Shown one piece after another: positions 55,481-64,000 of a DNA stretch of 64,000 nt (the stretch's first letter is position 1; each line of letters starts with the position of its first letter). Under the pieces are notes generated by a model that made no database searches, was not told the origin of the DNA, and saw nothing but the letters and a program-made list of their open reading frames with translations. The translations under genes were made by a program, and so were the position numbers. The stretch covers positions 26,768,996-26,832,995 of the forward strand of contig CM039502.1 of NCBI GenBank assembly GCA_022432975.1. Direction: 5' to 3'. Source of the DNA: Begonia masoniana. Lineage: Eukaryota > Streptophyta > Magnoliopsida > Cucurbitales > Begoniaceae.

Positions 55481-56799
55481 AACAAACACAAATCAATTGC
55501 AACGTAAATTAGAGAAAACAATGTAAAACCAGATAATGGAACTAACCACCTGTAATTCTTCCTCAGAAGAGGTCGAAGGATTAGTGGTAACCTGACAAAC
55601 GTCCGTACTGGTCCCAAAAGCAATCAGTTACCTTCTCAGAATAGGGTCTTCTGTGAAGGAAGAACACATCAACAACGAACCGGTTGTCCACCATTGTGCT
55701 GTTTGCCCCACTCAGAAATGGACGGCGAGAAGGAATGGTGATAAGAGACCATCGAGCAACCAAAACTTGGTGGGCAATGGTAACCTCTCAGATGTTACGC
55801 ATCGAGAATGAAGAACGTGAGAAACTCACGGTGCCATTTGATTTTGAGAAGATAAACTTCAAACTAAATTACAAAGCTTCAGTAAAGAGTTTAAATATGA
55901 CAGAAACAATCGGCTAAACATCCAGAAAAGGAAAAATGAAAATAGTCGTTTGAGTGAAAAATAGCCGTTAGGAGCATCGATGCCTCGGCCACGTGTGCTC
56001 GCAATCAGCATCATTTCTCGGTGACACGTGTCACTCCTCGCATCCCTTCACGCATGCCCTGGTGTTCGGTTGAGTTCATCACGCGTGCCAATCAGGCACT
56101 GCTCACAGTTGGCCTCTTTCCTTGCGCGCACGCTGTTGCATGGCAACGCCTCTTCTCGTGTGCGCCATCCTGCGCAGCCTGGTGCTCAGCCAGACTTCCT
56201 CCTCGCGTGAGCCCATCTTCGGTTCAGCTCCGGCTGGGGGATCTTCTTGGGCGCACGGTGCTGAACGACGGCCGCTTTATCATGCGTGCACCATGCTGCT
56301 CTCCTGCGTGCGTCATGCTGCTCCCCTGCGCGCGCCTCTTTCCTCGATCACAGTTACCTGTGCCCGCCTGATGCTGCTCGACATTTCTCCTTCTTGTGCA
56401 CGGCTAATTTTTAGCCATGCTCTCCTTTGCGTGTGCCCATCCCGAGCTATGAGTGATCCTAAATTTAACAAAGCTTGCATGCCTTAATCAATAGGCTAAT
56501 GTTTGCCAAAATATAATAAAAGACAAGCTAATGATTGCTAAACACAAAATTACATAAAATGCTTGGTTGCAAGCCTTATCGTAGGGAAGACAAGTTCTCT
56601 CTTCATTGCTTCCAATCCAAGCTGTTAAAAGATCTTTACCTACAAAAAGAACAAACTCCATAATTTGGAAATTCAGCCATGGAATTGGCCTTGGTCGGTT
56701 ATTGCCAGCCCGTGGCACATCATGCTGCCCTATTCCGATGGAATGTTTGAACGAGTACAAATGGTGAAGTTTCAACAGGGCGTGTTGTTGAAGCTTCAG
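55481..56799 (-). other. unidentified insertion in gypsy-4 gag
   Basis: No LTR edges recognised. The centre (56010-56450) is unusually GC-rich for the window and full of CGCG and TGCGCG words. A 60-codon minus ORF at 55581-55763 (VARWSLITIPSRRPFLSG..., RRPYSEKVTDCFWDQYGR) looks protein-like but is unknown to me. Possibly a captured gene fragment; weak evidence. Confidence 0.35.
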
Positions 56800-56951
56800 C
56801 AGAGCATGGTTGTTCTTCATTTGGTTCTATACTCAGGGTAATTGAAGCTGCTCAAAGGATGGAAAGAGTTTTTGATGCAAACTACAGAAGTTATCATGGG
56901 AAGGTTACAAAGAAAGAATAATGGAAGATTACGAAGAGGAACCAAAGTAAG
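56800..56951 (+). pseudogene. gypsy-4 gag fossil, second part
   Basis: RVIEAAQRMERVFDANYRSY reads as the gag segment before the zinc knuckle. Cut by the solo LTR at 56952; the next residues resume at 61449. Confidence 0.65.
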
Positions 56952-58857
56952 TGTAACTCCCCGTAGCGCATCATTTCTACTTTACTTTTTTTTAAAAGAG
57001 TTCACTTAAAATTTTGAAATCACTTCATTGAAAACGTACAACTGAAGTCTTAAAATCTATAAGTGTTTATTAAAATAAAATCAACGATCTCAAATGGTCA
57101 ATACTTAATAAATTCATCCATAAACATAACGAAATAATAAGTGCTATAAAATCTATTTTAACTCAAGATAGAAATAAAACATAAGTTCTTTCTCTTCATA
57201 ACTTTTGAATCATTATTTGCATTAACATCATGTAACCTTGCCATGAGAGCATCTCTTCAACCACATCTTTCATTTTTTTTTTTCATCGTGCACATTATAA
57301 AATATGTCACTTACATTACAAAGTTCAAAATATAAGCTTAATGCTCAGTAAAAGATGCATAAACTACAAATGCAATTTTTGTAAAAATAGCCTTATCGTA
57401 GTTCTTTCTTACTTAGTCTTTTATTCTTATTTTAGTTTTGATATATAGTCATTTGTTGGAAGTAATTTAGTCTAGGGAAGCAAGAAGGCACATCATGATC
57501 CTGTCTTATGGGATAGTCAACTTGTAATCTCGCCTCATAACAAAAGTTACGTTTATTCAGTCCTTCTCTAATCTTTCTGTCTTTCTGTGTGTCTTTTTTG
57601 TTAGTCTTCCTTTCTTTGTTCTCTTAAAATTTTTCTTAACATAATTTTTTTTTTTCATGATGCATGAGTCATACATAAACATACGATGTAAAATATAGTA
57701 TATCCTCGAGTCAATTCATAGGTTCTTTCTATTCAATCATGACCGACATTGTATCATAAAAACATCAATATTTCTACATCTATCAAATCATCAAACGAAT
57801 CATATCCTCAAGCGATATTATTCTCGATATAACAACAAGGCATACAAAACAATATGTACCATATCCTTGAATTCATGTCCATTAACGTGTCATATTCAAT
57901 AGTTTATAATATAACATATCCTTGAATCAACATCATTATAAACGTAACATAAAAATAAATCCTCAAGTTATTATCATCAGAAGTATAACAATAATACAAG
58001 TCCTCAAGTGATTATTATTATCAATCATAACAATAAGATAAGTCCTCAAGTCATTATTATCGTAAACATAACAGTAAGACAAGTCCTCAATCAATTGTCA
58101 TAATATAACTATAAAACTAGCACTTTTTGATGTACGCTGAAAGGCCACGCACATACAAACATCACTTATCTCGAGTTCTAAGTATGTAGACTCTTGCTCA
58201 CGATGGGTATTCTTCACTTTTTATTAAGACCCATAGAATTTTTGTGTATTAATAAAAGAAAGTGAAGAAAAGAATCATAATTGAAGGATTTCCATGGAGG
58301 AACCCTAACATTAGTGAAAAGAATCATAATTTTTTTCTCTAAGCATGTAAACCCGTGTGTTTACTTATTTAAGAGTCGAAGTCTATTAGGTTTAGTCTTA
58401 CCTTGGAGATTCTGCAGAAACGAGGAGGAACCTCACATGTTCTACACAAAATATGGGCTAGGTTTAATGTGCATAAATTGGTTCAAGGTGAGTGTTTAAA
58501 TAGAATCAAATAAACCCTAAAAATAATGGTAAATATCGTTAAATATATAGGAAACCTTAATATGTTTGGAAATACTAAATTTAGAAGCCTTAAAAACTCA
58601 CAAACTTACTAAAAACATTTTTGGAAAGTTTGGGCACCAAAAGGTCGAGTGGCGAGCGAGCCTGGGCATTGCTGCACGTGCCATTCGGCTCGTGCTCGCC
58701 TTGCGCGCCTTTTAGGGCCTCCAACGCTCCCAACACCTTGCTACATGCACTATGTTATGTTTTTCAGTTGGTTGGCATACAAGGTGTACTCTAAATGGCT
58801 TTTTGGCTGCTACGTGTATTATTTTTTCCAAATACTCCATAATCATTATAATAGTAA

Positions 58858-61081
58858 TGTCACGAGCCGAGAGCCCTCCCTCGATTTTTGGATCGCGACT
58901 CACTCGACTCGATACTTAATAATTTTTTTCTCATTTTTAAAAATCAATAAAATATTTGAAAGCGTAGCGGAAGCGTTTGATTAAAAACATCGTTTAAAAT
59001 CAAAACATAAAAACAAACATATATAAAATTATTTGGTTTTTAGTTTTTTTTTTTTTGCATTGGCCGATCGGTTGGCTCAAACCGCCGATCGGTTGGCACC
59101 TCTTCTGCTCCCCATCCTTCATTCTCTAAAAAACACCAGTAACAAGCTAAAACTCCATTCCTAAATTACAACATCCTGCTAACAAACAAAACCTCCATTT
59201 CCAACCTAATTCAAATCCAATTCATCAAAAACGTCAACTTTTATCAAAATATCGAAGTTTCCACATATCTGTTCCCAAACTACTGTTTTAAACGAAAACA
59301 GCCTTTGACTAAACATTTACATCCAAAAACGAATCCAATATCATAAACCCAAAAAAATCTATACATCAAGATCTATCCAGATCCCAAAATATAAAATCCT
59401 AAAACCCCTCATACCGTCACTCCACGGGTCGGGTCACCCTAACAAAGTCCGCCGGGCCGGTGCCATGGTCGTGCGCCGCCAACTACTCCCCTAGTCCTGG
59501 GTGGGCTCTGGGAACTCACTGATCTATTCCTCCACACCTACACCACAGAACTCAAAACATAAGCTTAATGCTCAGTAAGTAGTGCGTAATGAAATGAAAA
59601 GCTGTAAATGCAACCCTAGCATATGCAATCTCTACTCTCTCACACTCGTTTCTGTTTTCATGTTCTCATAACGTATGATCCTCCTGCAGAGATGAGAAGC
59701 GGATCAGGTTTCCCAAGTCGATTATCTGTCTCGTCGAAGGGTGAATCACTTCCTTCGAGGTTATAAAGATCTTCCTGCCGAGTTGGAAACTATATCAGTT
59801 TTCCCAATTCATAAGATTCTCTATCTCGTCGAAGGGCGAATCACTTCCTTCGAGGTTATAATATCCTCATACCGAGTCGGGAAGAGGATCAGGTTTCCCA
59901 AGCCGATTCTCTATCTCGTCGAAGGGAGAATCACTTCCTTCGAGGTTCGTAATCGTTATCCTCACCGTTCACATGTCACAACTCTCACTCATACGTGAAA
60001 ACCATACATAAATTCATTTTCGTGCTCTTTCCAAAACATGATGCATGAACGGAATAAAACACACATAAACATGCAACTCATCTCTAATGTCCTGTAATGT
60101 AGGCCCATTAGGGCAACACGCATGCATACACTAATTACCTGGCGTCCCTAGCTTTTGAGGTATTCGAATCCTATCCCGTTAATGTGGTTAACCTATAACA
60201 TAGTAATTCCATTTCAATTTGAATTATACTTAAACCCAACCCCTCAGAATTTCAATGAAAAATTATCCAACTTAAACAATTCACCAAAATTCCAATCTAT
60301 GTCCGAATTTGATAATTCTAGATGCTATGAAAACCTCAAGATGTCTAGTTTCTAGTGGTTTTAACTATTCATCAAACCATCCAAAATAGCTTAGCCGAAT
60401 TCCTGAAAAAGAAACTATATCCCTGCATTTTTCTAAAAGAATTTCAGTTTCCTTCAAAACCCACACAACTCATCACATCTTTCTCAATACAACCATCCAT
60501 ACAATCATCTAACATATTCAAACATCCAATAAGAGAAGATTTCAGCAAACCTCACCATTTTTGTGCAACCAAAATTGCCCCCAACAATCCTCTAAATTAA
60601 ACTCTAATAAAAAATCAATACTATCCACAAAACTCAAACTCATCTCAATGGAAAACTAACTCTTACCTTTTAAGCTTCGAAATCATCAAAAGAGAGGAGA
60701 GGGTTGTTGCTGTTTCTTTGTGGAAGAAAAGAGAGGGAGAGATGAAGAGAGTGTGTGTTGCTGGAAAAGAAGAAGAGAAGAAGAGAAGAAGAAGAGGAGA
60801 AGAGGTTTCTGCGTGAGGAGAAAAGGTGGTTAGGTGGGGTGTTTGGCAACTTGGATAATGGTGGCTTCTTGAAGAAGCTACCCTCTTTTTAAAATAAACA
60901 TCAAGTTTTATCTTTTTCAACATTTCTAAATCGTATATTTAATCCCACACTTTTAAATCCTTCATCTTTATTACCTTACTTTCCCTTATTTCTAATTAGT
61001 AATTCTCTTAAAACCTCTAATAGTTTTATGCACAAGTAAAGCTTTCGGGAAAAATTTCGGGAAAAATTTCGAGGTATTACA
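58858..61081 (-). mobile_element. solo gypsy LTR C, 2224 bp
   Basis: TGTCACGAGCC to GAGGTATTACA, with perfect target duplication AGTAA (58853-58857 and 61082-61086). The uninterrupted site is seen in the tandem copy at 61380 (AATAGTAATGCCAAACA). Contains a triple hairpin-bearing repeat (59676-59950), AAGCTTAATGCTCAGTAAGT (59557) and minus-strand donor-like CAGGTAATT (60137) and AAGGTAAGAG (60660). Confidence 0.93.
59676..59950 (-). repeat. about 90-bp repeat, three copies, in LTR C
   Basis: Each copy has GAAG/CTTTCCC-type arms around GGATCAGG, then CTCGTCGAAGGGCGAATCAC followed by TTCCTTCGAGG, whose CGAAGG and CCTTCG arms pair. The arrangement parallels the hairpin repeat of gypsy-2 (22298-22510). 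Confidence 0.85.
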
Positions 61082-61448
61082 AGTAATGCAAAACATAAAT
61101 TTGTCTTTCAATACGAAATTAAATCTTACTAGAAATTCTTGGGTGTTATAGGAAGTTTGGGCATTAGAGGGTTGCATGGCGAGCAAGACTAGATGTTGCG
61201 TCGCGTGCCATGTTTCCTGTGCTCGTCATGCGCGCCTTTTTGTGCCTCTAACGCTCCCAACACCTTGCTACATGCACTACGTCATCTTTTTCAATTGGTT
61301 GGCGTACAAGGTGTACTCTCAATGTCTTTTTGGCTACTATGTGTATTATTTTCCCCAAATACTCCATAATTATTATAATAGTAATGCCAAACATAAATAT
61401 GTCTTTGAATACAAAATTAAATCTTACAAAAAATTCTTGGGTGTTACA

Positions 61449-62188
61449 GGAAGTTCAAGGACAAGGATTTAATGGATTCAAACCTTGTGTTCTAGCAGCG
61501 GGCATTTAGTAATGGGTTTTCTGGCAGCAGCCACTTTAGTCTCTATACTTGCTACATGTGTGGTAAGCCAGGGCATGTAAAGAATAACTGCCTGCAGAAT
61601 ATCAGCAGCACCAGGAGCAACCCGTCAGCCTTTTTCTTCTCCTTAGGGTAGTGTTGCTAGAGCCGCGCATAAGGTGGGCATGGAGCTGTAGGTCACTCTT
61701 TCTAGCAGTATCAGCCTATCAGTTCTGATTTACAGAGGTCGGCGGGTTACCAATAGAGTTAGGATTCTAATCTGTATCCTCGTAGAAGATCAAACGAGTT
61801 TGAGAGATAGTCTGCTCAAAGTAGTGGAGGTGGTCTTAGTTCTGTCAAAGGTGGTCGTGGGATGGACCACAAGGGGAAATAAAAGTTTTAAGGTCAAGCC
61901 ATCGAGGATTAGAACACTACAGGAACCTATGGTCGGTTGATGTGGATGGTGAGACTACTAGACAAGATGTTGATATCTCTGTTGTGGGAAAGTTTTCAGA
62001 TGTATTTTCTGATGAGTTGTCATGGCTACCTCTGGACCCAAAGATCAAGTTCTGTATTGATCTAGCTTCAAGTTCTACTCAAGTTTCCATCTCTACTTAT
62101 AGGATGGCACCAATAGAGTTAGCCGAGTTGAGGACTCAATTGGATGAGTTGCTGGAGCGAGATTTTATACGCGAGAGCACATCGCCGT
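61449..62188 (+). pseudogene. gypsy-4 gag zinc knuckle joined to RT start
   Basis: CYMCGKPGHVKNNC (61550-61591) is a clear zinc knuckle. Past a degenerate stretch, 61942-62188 reads SVVGKFSDVFSDEL, WLPLDPKIKFCIDLASSSTQ, YRMAPIELAELRTQLDEL and RDFIREST, the start of chromovirus RT. The protease that should lie between is not found, so a deletion or decay took it. RT is cut at 62189 by a further LTR. Confidence 0.85.
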
Positions 62189-64000
62189 TGTCACGACCCT
62201 AATACTGTACCCAATTTCCCGTACTTATATTTTTCTTTTTCTTTTTATACTTAGCGTTTAAGTGGAAAACAATTTAATAAAACGTTTAAAACAATTACAA
62301 AACAATTATTTAAACCAACACGTACACAAACACCTACCTTAATTACAACCTCATCATTTCGCTAACACAATTCTATCTATACCACAAATACTATCCACAT
62401 CACAATCATACACTTTACAATACAACTTAATTTCAAACCACCAATACTCCTACATCTCCATAATCTAGCTTAAAACAACTCGTGACATATTTAAACAAAA
62501 CACATTTCCATGAAAACGAACTGCGTGGTTCCGTTTAAAAGTTTAACATTTCCTCATGTTTCAAAGAAAATACCAAGCAGTTCAATATCATTCAAATAAC
62601 TGATTTAGCAAAACGCTTTATAAAACAGTTTGCCAAAACATATGTATATCAATCTATCAGCTAACCAGAACCAAACAACCTAAAATATTTCTATACAATT
62701 TATCTAACTAATTCATCATTAACCCAAAACATCTCAATAACCCCAAAAATCTATATATATACTTCCCCACGGGTCAGGTAAGCCTCGACTGCGCCAGCAC
62801 ACCACCGCAGCCATTCTCTATCAACTGGACTCAAGCCTCAGGAGGAAGGATCCCATCCTCACCTGGTTCCTCGATATCTAGATCACCTACACCATACATA
62901 CACACTATGAGAAGAAATCCCAGTAAGACTCGTAAATGCAAATGCTATGCTATGGTATGCTATGTCATGCTATGCTATGCTATGCACTGTAGGTGTCACC
63001 GAGATCCTATCCCTCTAACCGGAGAGAGCTCATCCAGCGGGCAGACTACTCTTTCCAGCTAGAGGCGGGGGGTACACGCTTACATCACGTACAGCCGTGC
63101 CTGAGCCCCACCTCGCGTGACCTGTAAACTGTATGCCTTTCGGCCTGTATGCCTTTCGGCCTATATGCCTTACGGCCCATTTAAACTGTATGCCTTACGG
63201 CCCATTTTTAACTATATGCCTTACGGCCCATTTTAACTATATGCCTTACGGCCCATTTTAAACTGTACGTTATCTTTAAACAATGTATGGAAATTCATTT
63301 TAATGTTTTTCTTTAAAACACGTGATGCGTGAACAGTTCATATCTTAAAGTAAACAAGCAATAACGTATACCATCAAGACTGTAAAACATAACCTATAAC
63401 CTATAAAACAACTAGACCTGTCTACCCAACCAAATTAAATAAACATATGCGTCACCAAAATCCTCGAGACGACATTCGACGTACGGTGTAGGCCAATCGG
63501 CCAGAGAAGAATCACGAGAACTTACCTGTCTTCTGTAACTCGCTGGGGCTACTCGGTTACCTGCCCGCCTACGGCTCGACCTACGACAAATATTCAAACT
63601 TCATTACAATTAAGCCCACATTGACCAATTTACTCTCAAACTACTATTTCTAACCTAATCCAACTAAAACTTAACTAAATGGGCCACTAATTCGAGTTTG
63701 GTAAAAATCGACCCGAAACTTCGAACGCGCGTAACTTTCGCGTCGGTTATCGGAATCGAACGATTCCAGCGGCCACGTACTCCTCTAACAACCTATTTTA
63801 ATCTGCCAAAAGGAATTTTAAAACAAACAACCGGAACTAGGTCAATTCAGGAAAAACCCGATTCTGCCCTTTCCCGAAAATTTCCCCCAATTTGATTTTT
63901 CATCAAATTCTACTCATTTCCTCCTCAATCGACCACACATACCCTCAATTAGAATAATCTAACCCAAAATCGAAGCTACACTCACAAAAATCGAATTGCC
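62189..64000 (-). mobile_element. inverted LTR of the gypsy-1 family, runs off the window
   Basis: Begins TGTCACGACCC; its complement ends GGGTACAGTATTAGGGTCGTGACA-like, matching the gypsy-1 LTR end (GGGTACAGTTTTAGGGGTGTTACA). Shared blocks: TAGGTGTCACCGAGATCCTA (62990), AGCTCATCCAGCGGGC (63030), CCTGAGCCCCACCTCGCGTGA (63100), CGGTGTAGGCCAATCGGCCA (63485). Has about seven degenerate units of the GGCCGNAAGGC repeat and a minus donor-like CAGGTAAGTTC near 63525. The element or solo LTR ends beyond the window. Confidence 0.88.
63121..63262 (-). repeat. degenerate GGCCGNAAGGC array
   Basis: Sense-strand words GGCCGAAAGGCAT and GGCCGTAAGGCAT at irregular spacing, separated by AGTTTAAAATG-like spacers. 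Homologous to the gypsy-1 22-bp array but short and diverged. Confidence 0.87.

Larger units (their letters stand above)
56952..61448 (-). mobile_element. solo gypsy LTR B, containing solo LTR C
   Basis: TGTAACTCCCC at 56952 to GGTGTTACA at 61448, flanked by GTAAG (56947-56951) and GGAAG (61449-61453), a 5-bp duplication with one change, in the gypsy-4 gag. AAGCTTAATGCTCAGTAAA (57328) marks minus orientation. Its last ~300 bp occur twice in tandem (58624-58857 plus 61087-61148, then 61151-61448), and the first copy is split by LTR C. No internal coding, so it is a recombination remnant. Confidence 0.75.

Noticed and set aside
56021..56487. 116- and 121-codon ORFs in the GC-rich part
   Set aside because: GC-rich low-complexity sequence gives overlapping ORFs in three frames; no recognisable motif in any.

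Overview
This window is nuclear DNA of a flowering plant, almost entirely made of nested LTR retrotransposons. The evidence is plant-type primer-binding sites (TGGTATCAGAGC, initiator Met tRNA), Ty3/gypsy chromovirus and Ty1/copia polyproteins, a Cassandra element with 5S-rRNA-like LTRs, and one ordinary gene of the plant-only DUF1685 family. LTR style suggests a eudicot with many retroelements, perhaps a cucurbit; that is only an impression. There are no operons and no bacterial signals.

Layout. 1-4031: tail of a plus-strand chromovirus (gypsy-1) and its 3.5-kb 3' LTR, which carries a homogeneous 22-bp array. It sits inside the LTR of copia-1 (minus strand, 4032-13642), a decayed element whose RNase H region is split by a complete 879-bp Cassandra TRIM (6880-7758). 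13643-18430: AT-rich sequence holding the DUF1685 gene (15594-16247, minus). 18431-20702: an old minus-oriented gypsy-type LTR. Copia-2 (20708-38732, minus, 5-bp duplication ACATT) is inserted in it; copia-2 carries an extra env-like ORF, and its 3' LTR is split by the complete but internally deleted gypsy-2 (20977-28845).

38738-46257: fossils, namely a minus-strand gag/protease, a second miniature LTR element (41025-41559, duplication GTGCA), and a plus-strand gypsy gag and RT broken by LTR insertions and a 286-bp tandem duplication. 46258-50178: internally deleted minus-strand gypsy-3 with its 5' LTR (16-bp minisatellite inside). 50041-54040: a tandem duplication of about 2 kb that postdates gypsy-3. 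54730-62188: a plus-strand gypsy fossil interrupted by a solo LTR (56952-61448) that contains another solo LTR (58858-61081). 62189-64000: an inverted LTR of the same family as gypsy-1, running off the window.

How parts relate. No autonomous element is intact; every polyprotein has stops, frameshifts or deletions. The insertion order can be read from interruptions and target-site duplications. The most unusual signal is in copia-1: a TGACAC-type motif recurs as pairs or short runs at exactly 12-bp spacing in LTR, untranslated and coding regions, always in one strand sense except for an inverted pair near the LTR edge. Other notable signals are LTR arrays encoding GNRA-loop mini-hairpins, and tandem-repeat words shared between the LTRs of a gypsy and a copia element.
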